DNA of 49,776 nt from Verrucomicrobiota bacterium. Lineage in GTDB: Bacteria; Verrucomicrobiota; Verrucomicrobiia; Chthoniobacterales; SZAS-18. Of the stretch, positions 16,749 through 24,966 are shown in pieces (within the stretch, counting starts at the first letter, position 1; each line of letters opens with the position of its first letter). The notes beneath the pieces are model-generated. The model worked only from the letters and a program-made list of their open reading frames with translations. It did no database searches and was not told the DNA's origin. Both the position numbers and the translations under genes were made by a program. The stretch lies in NCBI GenBank assembly GCA_019241085.1, contig JAFAXH010000119.1:1-49776 (forward strand), written 5' to 3'.

Positions 16749-19152
16749 CGAAAAATTTGCGGAACGAACGGAGGAAGCGGCTGGGCAGCGGGTCTCCGGG
16801 GCGCCGCTCGTTGGGATTGGGCGGCGGCGTGGGCTGGCCTTGGAAGCCGCCGGGGATTTGTTCGCCGGGCGCTTCGGCGTCGCCGCCGTGGAAGAAGCAG
16901 TGGCGCTGCGGGATCATGCTCACGGGCAGCTCGGCGCTGTAGGCGCGGCTGGCGGCGACGCAGCCGGCGTTGGCTTGTTCGTTGGAATAGCTGCACAGCG
17001 TCACGCGCTGCAACGTCTCCGGCGGTTTGAAATTTTCCGCCGGATAGCGCTTGGGATCGGCCTTGCCGACGACCTGACACCAGATCGGCAGCGCGAGCGC
17101 CGCGCCGTAGCCTTTTTTCACGATCGTCTCCGGCTGGTCGAGGCCGACCCAAACGCCGCACGTCAGGCTCGTGGTGTAGCCGAGAAACCAGGCGTCTTTG
17201 AAATCGTTCGTCGTGCCCGTTTTGCCGGCGGCGGGCCGCGTCCAGCCGAGGCTGCGTGCTTCGGCGGCGGTGCCGTTTTTCATCACCTTTTCCAAGACGG
17301 CGGAGACCATCCAGGCGACGGCGGGTTTGAGCACGGACTTCGCTTTATCCTGCGGCATTTGATAAAGAATGTTGCCGCTCACGTCGTCCACGCGTTCGAT
17401 GAGATACGCCGGGCGGCGGGTGCCCCAATTGGGAAAAATCGAGTAGGCTTCGGTGAGCGTGCGCAGGTCGCTCTCGAAAGCGCCGAGATACGAGGTCGGC
17501 TGCGGCGGGATGGCGTCGCCGAGGCCGACGGCGGCGCCGAGCTTGGGCACGGCGCCGGTGTAGCGGCGGATGTTATTCTGGTCGTCGCGGTCGAAATCGG
17601 CCATGGCGCCGACGCGGATGCTCATGGTGTTGCGCGAGCGGATGAGACCGACATCCGCCGGTTGCACGCCGATGAACTGGCCGTCGGAGTTGCTGGGATT
17701 CCAATTCACCGGCTGCAAGTTCGCGTCGCGCAATTCGCCGGGCTGGATCGGGCCGTCGTCGATGCTCGCGCCGGGGAGGAGGCCTTTGTTGAACGCGGCG
17801 GCATAGACGAAGGGCTTGAACGATGAGCCGATCTGGCGGCGGGCGCTGATGGCGCGGTTGAAGTTGCTTTCCTTGAAATCGCGTCCGCCGACGAGCGCGC
17901 GGACGCCGCCGGTGCGGTTGTCGATGAGCACGAGCGCGCCTTGCAAATAATCGGGCGCGCCGGCGTTCGGGCCGGCGTGGTAGTCGCGCTTTTTCTGGTG
18001 CTCGTAACCGGAGCGGGCTTCGATTTTTTCCAACTGCGCCTCGATGGCGTCGGTGGCGAGCTTTTGCAGCGCGGGATCAATCGTCGTGTAAATCTTGAGG
18101 TTGCCGTCGGCGAGCTGGTCGTCGTCGAGCAAGTCGTGGAGTTCGCGGTTGATCGCGTCGATGGCGTAGTTGTCCTGAAACCCGAGCGAACGCAGCCGCG
18201 TGACGCGCACATTTTCCCGCCGCGCCGTGTCGGCCTGCGCGCTCGTGATCATGCCGAGGCCGACCATGCGTTCGAGCACGGTGTCGCGCTCGTGCCGCGC
18301 GCCGTCGGGATTTTTCAACGGCGAAAAACGTCCGGGCGAACGGATCAATCCCGCCATGAGCGCGGCTTCGGAAAGGGTGAGCTTTTCACACGGCTTGCCG
18401 AAATAGGCTTCGCTCGCCGTTTCGAGTCCGTAGAGGCCACTGCCGTAGTAGATGCGGTTGATGTAAAATTCGAGAATCTGGTCCTTGGAAAATTTGCGCT
18501 CGATGCGGGTGGCGACAAAGGCTTCGAGCACCTTGCGCCGCAGCGTGCGGCCGCCGAGCGGGAGCGAATTGCGCGCGAGCTGTTGCGTGAGCGTGCTCGC
18601 GCCCTCGGCCACGCGCCCGCGCGTGAGGTTGCGAAAAATGGCGCGCGCGACGCCGCGCGGATCGACGCCGTGGTGTTTGTAAAAACGCGTGTCCTCGCGC
18701 GCGACGAGGGCGTTGATGAAATAGGGCGAAACTTTGTCGAGCGAGACGACGATGCGGTTTTCGCCGCGCAAGCGGCTGTAGGGATTGCCGTCGAGATCGA
18801 GCACCTCGGCGAGCTGCGGCATCTGGCCGATCTTGTCGAGATCGAAGGTCGCCGCCCACGCCGTGAAAAAGGCAAAGATGGCGCCACCCGCGATGAGCAA
18901 CAGCAACACCGCCGCGTGCCACAACCGCAGCCGGAACCATCCTGGACGCGGCGGCAGGGGCGGCGGTCGCCGGCCAGCGGCGGCGGTGCCTCCTCGCGGG
19001 ATTGGCGGTGGTAGCGACGACGCAAACAGCGGATTTTTCAAAAGGGAAAAAGAAAGCGGCAGGCAGTCGGCCGCGGCACTGCGCCCAGTCTTCCGGCGGG
19101 TCACGATGCCGCAAAATCGGGCGAAAAGAAAGGGTGGAAAAAGTCGTTGCAA
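16738..19152 (-). CDS. Class A penicillin-binding protein (PBP1A-type transglycosylase/transpeptidase)
   Basis: About 800 residues. A cytoplasmic Pro-rich N-terminus is followed by one membrane helix (AVLLLLIAGGAIFAFF), a GT51 glycosyltransferase domain (EDTRFYKHHGVDPRG, GASTLTQQLARN, RKVLEAFVATRIERKF) and a transpeptidase domain with SxxK (GSSFKPF), SxN (SRNTMSIR) and KTGT (GKTGTTNDFKDAWF). All catalytic motifs are intact, so it should polymerise and cross-link peptidoglycan on the periplasmic face. A Cys-containing tail with a Pro-rich stretch follows. The start is uncertain: the coordinate uses a TTG at 19152; a GTG at 19104 is equally possible, and neither has a clear ribosome binding site. 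It is divergent from the ferredoxin gene and overlaps the downstream DUF58 gene by 11 bases, linking wall synthesis to the VWA cluster. Confidence 0.95.
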   Translation of the reverse strand: MQRLFPPFLFARFCGIVTRRKTGRSAAADCLPLSFSLLKNPLFASSLPPPIPRGGTAAAGRRPPPLPPRPGWFRLRLWHAAVLLLLIAGGAIFAFFTAWAATFDLDKIGQMPQLAEVLDLDGNPYSRLRGENRIVVSLDKVSPYFINALVAREDTRFYKHHGVDPRGVARAIFRNLTRGRVAEGASTLTQQLARNSLPLGGRTLRRKVLEAFVATRIERKFSKDQILEFYINRIYYGSGLYGLETASEAYFGKPCEKLTLSEAALMAGLIRSPGRFSPLKNPDGARHERDTVLERMVGLGMITSAQADTARRENVRVTRLRSLGFQDNYAIDAINRELHDLLDDDQLADGNLKIYTTIDPALQKLATDAIEAQLEKIEARSGYEHQKKRDYHAGPNAGAPDYLQGALVLIDNRTGGVRALVGGRDFKESNFNRAISARRQIGSSFKPFVYAAAFNKGLLPGASIDDGPIQPGELRDANLQPVNWNPSNSDGQFIGVQPADVGLIRSRNTMSIRVGAMADFDRDDQNNIRRYTGAVPKLGAAVGLGDAIPPQPTSYLGAFESDLRTLTEAYSIFPNWGTRRPAYLIERVDDVSGNILYQMPQDKAKSVLKPAVAWMVSAVLEKVMKNGTAAEARSLGWTRPAAGKTGTTNDFKDAWFLGYTTSLTCGVWVGLDQPETIVKKGYGAALALPIWCQVVGKADPKRYPAENFKPPETLQRVTLCSYSNEQANAGCVAASRAYSAELPVSMIPQRHCFFHGGDAEAPGEQIPGGFQGQPTPPPNPNERRPGDPLPSRFLRSFRKFFGGG

Positions 19153-19221
19153 GCCCTCGCGGCGACCTTAGCTTGTGGACCGCCGAACTTTGCTGGCGGG
19201 TTGATTTTCACCGTTTTCCCT

Positions 19222-19455
19222 ATGGCTGACCTAGCAAACAAATACGCCGAGAACGTCGCCGGCGCCTTCTACGTGGACGACCAGTGCATCGACTGCGACC
19301 TGTGCCGCGAGACCGCGCCCGCGAATTTCACCCGCAACGATGACGGCGGACATTCCTTTGTCTTCAAACAACCCGCCAGCGAGCAGGAACTCGCGCTCTG
19401 CAAGGAAGCGATGGAAGGCTGCCCGGTCGAGGCGATTGGCAGCGACGGGAAGTGA
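19222..19455 (+). CDS. Single 4Fe-4S ferredoxin
   Basis: A 77-residue ferredoxin with C22, C25, C28 in CIDCDLC and C67 in GCPVEAI, the four ligands of one 4Fe-4S cluster (Bacillus/Thermotoga-type single-cluster ferredoxin). A second cysteine, C60, is also present but does not complete another cluster. It is probably a soluble low-potential electron carrier in the cytoplasm. The ATG at 19222 was chosen over an upstream in-frame extension because it opens directly on ADLANKYAENVAGAFYVDD, a common start for the family. No obvious redox partner lies next to it. The stop codon is followed at once by a perfect inverted repeat. Confidence 0.9.
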   Translation: MADLANKYAENVAGAFYVDDQCIDCDLCRETAPANFTRNDDGGHSFVFKQPASEQELALCKEAMEGCPVEAIGSDGK

Positions 19456-19460
19456 GAGCG

Positions 19461-19574
19461 GAAAGTTGAGAGTTGTTAGTTGAGAGTTGAGAGTTCCAGA
19501 AATCGCGGACAAACACTGCGTTCTCTCTTTTTTTTCCCGGTCTCTCAACTCTCAACTAACAACTCTCAACTTTC
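19461..19574. repeat. Inverted repeat B (perfect 33-base arms)
   Basis: Arms 19461-19493 and 19542-19574 are perfect reverse complements of 33 bases, built from GAGAGTTG-type units (GTTGAGAGTTGTTAG). A 48-base loop holds a run of eleven T. The element with a few flanking bases fills the whole 125-base gap between the ferredoxin stop and the next start codon. Confidence 0.95.
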
Positions 19575-19580
19575 TTCCGA

Positions 19581-19934
19581 ATGTCCCTACGTGATCGCGT
19601 GCTCGCCGAATGGCGCGGCTACCGCGAACCCGCGCCGCCGCTCGCGCGCGTCACGACCGTGGGCGCTACGCTCGCTCGCGCGATGCAAAGTCTCGGCCTT
19701 GGCAGCCGGGTGAAGGAAAGCGAGGTGCTCCACGCGTGGCGCGAGACGGTGGGCGAATTCATCGCCGCGCACTCCGCGCCCAGCCGCTTGCGCGACGGGA
19801 TTCTCTACGTGCAAGTGTTGCAGCCCGCGATCCACTTCGAGTTGGAACGCACATGGAAACCACAGATCGTGGAAAAACTGCGCGCGCGCTTCGGCGCGAA
19901 AGTCGTGCGCGACGTGCGCTTCCGCGTGGGGTGA
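19581..19934 (+). CDS. dciA: DciA-like (DUF721) protein
   Basis: A 117-residue protein matching the DUF721/DciA family: TVGATLARAMQSLGLGSRVK, EVLHAWRETVGEFIAAHSAP, DGILYVQVLQPAIHFELE, then a final basic beta strand (VRDVRFRVG). DciA loads or assists the replicative DnaB helicase in bacteria lacking DnaC/DnaI loaders, through a KH-like domain. The WRETVG motif and the following hydrophobic strand (LYVQV) are the recognisable core. The start ATG is directly after inverted repeat B. It converges on rsmI across another inverted repeat. Confidence 0.8.
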   Translation: MSLRDRVLAEWRGYREPAPPLARVTTVGATLARAMQSLGLGSRVKESEVLHAWRETVGEFIAAHSAPSRLRDGILYVQVLQPAIHFELERTWKPQIVEKLRARFGAKVVRDVRFRVG

Positions 19935-19938
19935 ATTT

Positions 19939-20045
19939 TTGGGACAGAATTAACAGAATTTTGCAGAATTCAGAAGATTGGATTATGGCTTCCCGACCAC
20001 TTTCTGAATTCACATAGTCTGTAAAATTCTGTTAATTCTGTCCAA
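19939..20045. repeat. Inverted repeat C between the dciA-like gene and rsmI
   Basis: Arms near 19942-19976 and 20003-20042 share a 21-base perfect block, GACAGAATTAACAGAATTTT on one side with its complement on the other, and continue imperfectly with an 8-base offset through CAGAATTCAG. The outer stem is therefore perfect and the inner stem interrupted. It fills nearly all of the 114-base convergent gap. Confidence 0.88.
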
Positions 20046-20048
20046 GCT

Positions 20049-20720
20049 TCAGTTCTCATCCGACCCGGAAATAACCAGCGTGATCTCGCCCTTCGGCGGA
20101 TGCGCGGTGTAGTGCGCGAGCAACTCCGGCGGGGTGCCGCGGCGGAATTCTTCAAACGTCTTCGTCAGTTCGCGCGCGACGCACACTGGACGCGACGGCG
20201 CGATGGCGGCGAGGACTTCCAACGCGCGCACGAGCCGGTGTGGTGACTCGAAAAAAATCACGGTCTCCGCGCGTGCGACCGCCTCGCGCAACGCGCGTTC
20301 GCGCCCGCCGCTTTTGGGCGGCAGGAAGCCGCCGTAAAAATAGCGCGTCGCATCAAAGCCCGAGCCGATCAACGCCACCGTCGGCGCGCTCGCGCCGGGC
20401 AGGATCGTGTATTCCAAACCTTCCGCCTGACACGCTCGCACCAACCTCGCGCCGGGATCGCTGACGCCCGGCATCCCGGCATCCGTAACGAGAGCCACGC
20501 TGGCGCCTTCTTTCAATCGAATCACCAGCTCCGCCGTGCGCCGTGCCTCGTTGTGTTCGTGGAAAGAAACGAGCGGCTTGGCGATGCCATGATGCCGCAA
20601 CAGAATGCCCGAATGTCGCGTGTCTTCCGCCGCGATAAGATCGACGCTCTTCAACACTTCCAGCGCGCGCAATGTGATGTCGCCGAGGTTCCCAATGGGC
20701 GTGGCGACGAGATAGAGCAC
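20049..20720 (-). CDS. rsmI: 16S rRNA (cytidine-1402-2'-O)-methyltransferase RsmI
   Basis: A 223-residue SAM-dependent methyltransferase of the TP-methylase/RsmI family: LYLVATPIGNLGDITLRALE at the N-terminus, then IAAEDTRHSGILLRHHGI, SFHEHNE, and ALVTDAGMPGVSDPGARLV. It methylates the ribose of C1402 in 16S rRNA. The family often has a short C-terminal tail that is lacking here, so the protein is slightly short but intact through PKGEITLVISG. The ATG at 20720 is at the family start. It lies 46 bases downstream of an esterase gene on the same strand. Confidence 0.95.
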   Translation of the reverse strand: MLYLVATPIGNLGDITLRALEVLKSVDLIAAEDTRHSGILLRHHGIAKPLVSFHEHNEARRTAELVIRLKEGASVALVTDAGMPGVSDPGARLVRACQAEGLEYTILPGASAPTVALIGSGFDATRYFYGGFLPPKSGGRERALREAVARAETVIFFESPHRLVRALEVLAAIAPSRPVCVARELTKTFEEFRRGTPPELLAHYTAHPPKGEITLVISGSDEN

Positions 20721-20766
20721 GGCGGTGTTGGCGGGTGAGGAAGCGGCAAAAAAAATTGCCGTGAAT

Positions 20767-21660
20767 TCAGTGGGCGTTCGCGGCGGGCGCGAAGACCGCG
20801 CGGAACGCCTTGAGTGCGGCGGGGTGAAAAATCGTCGCGTGACTTTCTTCCGGCATTTTTTCGTAATGCCAATGGAAACCGGCGGGCGCGTCCTTGGCGA
20901 GCACTTCCGCCAGCCGTTGCGCGTCCGCCACGATTTGCGGCTCGTCGCTGGTGGCGAAGTAGAGCTGCTTCGTCAGCCTTGGTTGCGCGCGGAGTTGCCC
21001 GGCGGCAATGGCGATCAGCTTTTGGTGATTCCACCAGAGGCTGGGATCAAAAGCGAGGTAGGTGTCGAACAAATCCGGCTCCAGGAACAGCGTCTCCAGC
21101 ACGAACAAACCCGCGAGCGATTCGCCCACGATGGCCGTCTCGTCCGTCGTGCGGTAGCGCGCCTTGATTTGCGGCATCAGTTCGTCGCGCAGAAATTTCC
21201 GAAATGCCGCGGACCCGCCGACGCGCGGCGCGATTTTCTTGTCCTCCTCGTTTTCGGTCGGTCCCGTCAGGTCGCGCCGGCGCTCGGTGTTCTCGATGCC
21301 GACGAGGAGAAATGGCCGCATCGTGCCGTTGCCGACCGACACTTGCACGAGACCCGCAACGTGCAAAAAATCCTCGGTCAATCCTCCATCCGGCATGTAA
21401 AGCACCGGCAGCCGTTGTTCACTAGGATTAGCGGCATTGGCATTGCCACTGCCAAAGGGAGGCGGCGGCACATAGACGTTGATGCGGCGCGTCTCGCCGA
21501 GGATTTTGGAAGCGATCGTGAACGTCTCGCCGATGACCAGCGGAGTCGCCGGCGCTGGCGAAGTTGCCGGCTCTTGCGCGTGCGCTGGCGCGTGGACGGC
21601 GGCCGCAAGAAAAACGAGCAGACTGCGCAGAGCAACCGTCAGGAACTTGGGAAAACGCAT
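20767..21660 (-). CDS. Secreted alpha/beta-hydrolase, esterase D/siderophore-esterase-like
   Basis: A 297-residue protein. A signal peptide (LLVFLAAAVHAPAHA) leads to a PF00756-type esterase: RINVYVPPPP, LPVLYMPDGG, then the nucleophile elbow GESLAG (Ser in GxSxG). A C-terminal His (HWHYEKMPEESHATIFHP) is the likely catalytic His. Related enzymes (Fes/IroE, S-formylglutathione hydrolase, BesA) cleave ester bonds of small molecules. The substrate cannot be told; no siderophore genes are nearby. The ATG at 21660 gives the signal peptide; an upstream in-frame start is less plausible. Confidence 0.85.
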   Translation of the reverse strand: MRFPKFLTVALRSLLVFLAAAVHAPAHAQEPATSPAPATPLVIGETFTIASKILGETRRINVYVPPPPFGSGNANAANPSEQRLPVLYMPDGGLTEDFLHVAGLVQVSVGNGTMRPFLLVGIENTERRRDLTGPTENEEDKKIAPRVGGSAAFRKFLRDELMPQIKARYRTTDETAIVGESLAGLFVLETLFLEPDLFDTYLAFDPSLWWNHQKLIAIAAGQLRAQPRLTKQLYFATSDEPQIVADAQRLAEVLAKDAPAGFHWHYEKMPEESHATIFHPAALKAFRAVFAPAANAH

Positions 21661-21736
21661 CGCGCTATTTTGGAACCGAACCGTGCCAGCGCCAAGCGCG
21701 CGCATCGAAATTACCAAGCGGTGACTGACTGCTCAA

Positions 21737-22405
21737 TTAATCGTGCAGGTAGGTTTCCTTGAACATCTGCGTCTCCTCGCCAATCGGGCCGACTTCCTTG
21801 CCGTCGGGCTTGAGCAGCCAATGCCAATCGTAGGAACCGCCGCCGAGAAAATAGCGGTGCTGCTGCACGATGAGGTGGCCGCGGTATTCGCCGCGACGGA
21901 TGACTTCGAGATCGTTGCCGGCGCAAACGAAGGCGACCTTTTTTGTCATCGGATCGACCGTGTGAACGGCGCCGGAAGTCGCCCAGGCGGCGCTGAGAAA
22001 AAAGATGCGTTTGCCGTCCGGCGCGAACTGCGGCGCCTGCATTCCCGCGAGCACGTTTTCCGGCTGCGGATGGCTCGCGCCACGCACGAGGAGCGTGGCA
22101 TTTTTCCCATTCGTTTCGATGAGCCACAACTCGATCGCCTCCTCCTCGCCCGAGCCGGTGGCGACCAGCTGGCCGGGTGTCGCACGGACGAAGACCACGC
22201 GGCGGCCGTCGGGCGCGAGATTCGGCGCGGAGTCGCGACCGGTCGCGGTCAGCTTCGCCTGGCGTCCGGTAGCATTGGTGAAAATGACGTTGCCAGCCTC
22301 GACGCCAACGGACTGCGCGCGCAACAGCGCCGGCAGGCAAAATATGCCGACCCACGCTGTGGCGGCGACAAGCGCAAAGGGAGCCAGCTTTTTCAGCTTC
22401 ATCAT
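21737..22405 (-). CDS. Exported TolB/PD40-type beta-propeller repeat protein
   Basis: A 222-residue protein with an N-terminal hydrophobic signal (LAPFALVAATAWVGIFCLPA). Two recognisable PD40-like repeats follow: SAPNLAPDGRRVVFVRATPG with LWLIETNGKNATLLV, and APQFAPDGKRIFFLSAAW with VHTVDPMTKKVAFV. It then has HLIVQQHRYFLGGGSYDWHW and a C-terminal HD. With only about three or four blades it is shorter than a complete propeller; it may be a fragment or require oligomerisation. Function is unknown. Two ATG codons are adjacent at the start; the outer is used. It is 12 bases downstream of the next gene in the same operon direction. Confidence 0.7.
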   Translation of the reverse strand: MMKLKKLAPFALVAATAWVGIFCLPALLRAQSVGVEAGNVIFTNATGRQAKLTATGRDSAPNLAPDGRRVVFVRATPGQLVATGSGEEEAIELWLIETNGKNATLLVRGASHPQPENVLAGMQAPQFAPDGKRIFFLSAAWATSGAVHTVDPMTKKVAFVCAGNDLEVIRRGEYRGHLIVQQHRYFLGGGSYDWHWLLKPDGKEVGPIGEETQMFKETYLHD

Positions 22406-22417
22406 CGTCGTCGCGGC

Positions 22418-23077
22418 TCACAAGCCCCGCGGTGACGGAGGCAGCGGCGGCGGCAGCGGCGGCGGGGTGGCTGACAACAACGTCGCGCCGCCGCCGGGCT
22501 GAGACGGCTGCTGACTCCAGGCGTGGATCGCCGCGGCCAATTGCGCCAGCGAGGAGCCGATCCATTCGGGCGGCAGCGTGTAGGATTTCGTCTGGCCTTT
22601 GGAATCATAACGCAACGCGTTCGACGCCAGACCACGGAAGTGTTCGCGCGGGATCACCGTGGTGTCGAACCAACTCCGGCTGACCAAAATTCCCGGCAGG
22701 AGAAAAATCCCGTAGCGCGTGCGCGCGCCGGCGTTTTGCCGCCGGCCCAGCGCCCAACCGGCGGGGAAGGACGCGAGCATCATCCAGCCTCCGACGCCCA
22801 GCACCAGGCCGACGACGATGAGCCAGAGTTCGGCGTTGGAATTGGAATAAACCGTCACCGGCCCGCGGTAGGCAAAGAGCCACACGACGCCGAGCAGCAA
22901 CAGCAGCGCGCCGAAGCCGAGCAGGCCCAATCCGATGAGCGCGTTCTGGATGAGCCAGGCCGCGGAAAAGCGCTGCTCGAAGAACGCCGTGCCCGGCGGG
23001 AGAGGCTGCGTTTCGTCCAGGAGCACGCGCACCTCCGGCGGCAGCTTTTCCGGATCGGAAGTTGTGAGAACGTCCAT
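22418..23077 (-). CDS. Two-helix membrane protein of unknown function
   Basis: A 219-residue protein. After a soluble N-terminal part (DPEKLPPEVRVLLDE) come two hydrophobic helices: LIQNALIGLGLLGFGALLLL plus the next few residues, and LWLIVVGLVLGVGGWMML. A cytoplasmic or periplasmic domain follows (GILVSRSWFDTTVIPREHFR), then a Pro-rich tail of [10 protein letters not shown] do not recognise a family. The pattern resembles membrane proteins carrying a photosystem/PH-like domain after a helical hairpin, but no motif allows a call. The ATG at 23077 was chosen over one 21 bases upstream because the latter is preceded by a gene-poor stretch; both are possible. It sits between two other envelope genes, so it is likely part of an envelope operon. 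Confidence 0.65.
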   Translation of the reverse strand: MDVLTTSDPEKLPPEVRVLLDETQPLPPGTAFFEQRFSAAWLIQNALIGLGLLGFGALLLLLGVVWLFAYRGPVTVYSNSNAELWLIVVGLVLGVGGWMMLASFPAGWALGRRQNAGARTRYGIFLLPGILVSRSWFDTTVIPREHFRGLASNALRYDSKGQTKSYTLPPEWIGSSLAQLAAAIHAWSQQPSQPGGGATLLSATPPPLPPPLPPSPRGL

Positions 23078-23125
23078 GAATCGGGAGCAGCCTCGCACCG
23101 GCTGCCAGGGCAGGGCGGACGCCGG

Positions 23126-23809
23126 TTATCTGGCGTTTTCGATTTTCAAATTCTCGGTGCCAAAACCTTTTCGCCCCGTGATGCGCCACCAGCCTTGCGC
23201 GCCGTCGCCGATTTTTTTGTAGAGCACCACGCCGACATCATCGCCGCCCGTGCCGCTCGACGCCGCGGCCAGGAAATCGCCGTCCGACACGCCCAGCCCC
23301 TTCCAAGTGCCGCTCGGCAAACGCCATTCGAGGTCGAAGCAGCGTTCGCCCGCCGGCGTGGCCACCATGCTGCCGGACATGCCGCCGCTGAAGCGGAATT
23401 CGCCCGGCTCCTTCGTCGGGAGAATGCTGTAGCTGGTGACTTGCGATTTCGGGACCGCGTAGGAGAAAAACGCATCCGAGCCGCCGTCAGCGCGTTGCTT
23501 GTAGATGGCCACCGCGCCCAAGTCTTTGCCGTAGCCGACCGCAATGTAATCCGACCCCGCGAAATGCACCGCCCAGCCGGTTTGCACGCCGTTGTTAAGC
23601 TTCCACGTCACCGCGTAGGGACCGTCGGGATTAGGACGGTCGAAGGTTACCCGGCCCGTGTAGCCGCCACTCGCGCCTCCGGGATTGGTGGCGGACTCGA
23701 TGGAAAACTCCAGATGCACCGGCGGCGGCGCGGCGGTGAGCCGGACCGGCGCGAGGGCGAACATCAGCGAAGTGGCTGCTGCGGTGGCGAGGAGAGCACG
23801 AGTCTTCAT
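23126..23809 (-). CDS. Secreted hypothetical protein with fibronectin-like beta pattern
   Basis: A 227-residue protein with a clear signal peptide (MKTRALLATAAATSLMFALA, cleaved near LTAAPPP). The mature part is rich in Gly and aromatic residues, with repeated WRL/WKL-type strands: YAVTWKLNNGVQTGWAVHFA, GYGKDLGAVAIYK, and ECFDLEWRLPSGTW-like CFDLEWRLPSGTWKGLG followed by GVVLYKKIG. It looks like two to three copies of a beta-rich unit found in secreted proteins of unknown function (DLGxxxIYK / DVGVVLYKK). No catalytic motif is visible. The start at 23809 gives the signal peptide. It is divergent from the potassium channel gene across 185 bases. Confidence 0.7.
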   Translation of the reverse strand: MKTRALLATAAATSLMFALAPVRLTAAPPPVHLEFSIESATNPGGASGGYTGRVTFDRPNPDGPYAVTWKLNNGVQTGWAVHFAGSDYIAVGYGKDLGAVAIYKQRADGGSDAFFSYAVPKSQVTSYSILPTKEPGEFRFSGGMSGSMVATPAGERCFDLEWRLPSGTWKGLGVSDGDFLAAASSGTGGDDVGVVLYKKIGDGAQGWWRITGRKGFGTENLKIENAR

Positions 23810-23994
23810 ATTTTTTTGGCGGAAGGAACATGGCTGCGCGCGAGGGTTCGGCGCAACTGATTCTAATGCACCAGCTTCGGCGCATTGCCGCAACAACATT
23901 TTGTGTCCGTATTGATGCAGCCAGTGACGGATTATTCTATGCTCCTCGCGTGCGCAGCAGTGCGCCATCGCTTTTCCTTCGACACATAAAGAAG

Positions 23995-24948
23995 ATGAAA
24001 TCCACCGCGCCCGTCACCGTCCGCTCAGGGCAATTTGAATTTCTCAAGTTCAACACCAAACGCGACTGGCGCGACGGTTATCACTGGATGCTGACGCTGA
24101 GCTGGCCGCACTTCTCCGCGTTCGTGTTCGGCATTTACATGCTGATCAATCTCGTCTTCGCGGCGCTCTTCCACCTCGGCCGGCCGTGCATCGCGGAGAT
24201 GCCGCCGGATTCGTTTGCGTCGGCGTTTTTCTTCAGTGTCGAGACGCTCGCCACCGTCGGCTATGGCCATTGGTATCCGGCCACGATTTACGGGCACATC
24301 GTCGCCACGCTGGAAATCATGACGGGCATGTTCGGGCTGGCGGTTATCACGGGCCTGATCTTCGTGCGCTTCTCGCGTCCGACCGCGCGGGTCGAGTTCA
24401 GCCGCGAGCTGACGGTCGTGCCTTTCAACGGCCAGCCGGCGCTCGTGCTGCGCGTGGCCAACCTGCGGCACCAAGCCATGGCCCAGGTCGAATTTCGGCT
24501 GACGCTCGTGCGCAACGAGCAAGTGCTGGAAGGCGATACGATGCGGCGCTTTCACGAGCTGCGCTTGCAGCCGGCGCGCGCCATCATGTTCCCCGCGGCC
24601 CTGACCGTGCGCCATCTGCTCGACGCCAGCAGCCCGTTGCACGGCATGACGCCGGAGAGCTTGGAACGCTGCGACGCGCGTTTCATCGCCTCGGTCGTGG
24701 GCATCGACACAGTCATCAGCGCGCCCGTGCAGAGCCAGGCGGATTATTCCTGGGGCGAGGTGCGTTTCGGACATCGCTTCGTGGAAATTTACGAAGAACT
24801 TCCCGACGGCCGGTTGACGGTCGATTACGGCCGCCTGCACGACACCGAACCGGTGCCGCCCGAGCACCTGGCCGCGATGAACAACAACCGCGCGGCAGCG
24901 CCGGCAGACAGCCACCGCCCGGAGCCGTCTCGTATCTCTGGTGGTTGA
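23995..24948 (+). CDS. KirBac-type inward-rectifier potassium channel
   Basis: A 317-residue membrane protein. The first helix (about residues 40-60) is followed by a pore helix and the selectivity filter TVGYG at residues 87-91, then a second helix (about 101-123, LEIMTGMFGLAVITGLIFVR). The C-terminal half is the immunoglobulin-like IRK cytoplasmic domain: PALVLRVANLRHQ, EFRLTLVRNEQVLEGDTMRR, HLLDASSPLHGMTPE, YSWGEVRFGHRFVEIY. This is the full KirBac layout. The ATG at 23995 is preceded by AAAGAAG, a weak ribosome binding site. The HAD gene follows after 18 bases and the aldolase after another 22, so these form a probable operon. Whether the channel is linked to carbon metabolism is unknown. 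Confidence 0.93.
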   Translation: MKSTAPVTVRSGQFEFLKFNTKRDWRDGYHWMLTLSWPHFSAFVFGIYMLINLVFAALFHLGRPCIAEMPPDSFASAFFFSVETLATVGYGHWYPATIYGHIVATLEIMTGMFGLAVITGLIFVRFSRPTARVEFSRELTVVPFNGQPALVLRVANLRHQAMAQVEFRLTLVRNEQVLEGDTMRRFHELRLQPARAIMFPAALTVRHLLDASSPLHGMTPESLERCDARFIASVVGIDTVISAPVQSQADYSWGEVRFGHRFVEIYEELPDGRLTVDYGRLHDTEPVPPEHLAAMNNNRAAAPADSHRPEPSRISGG

Positions 24949-24966
24949 CTTGATTGTTTGGAGAAA

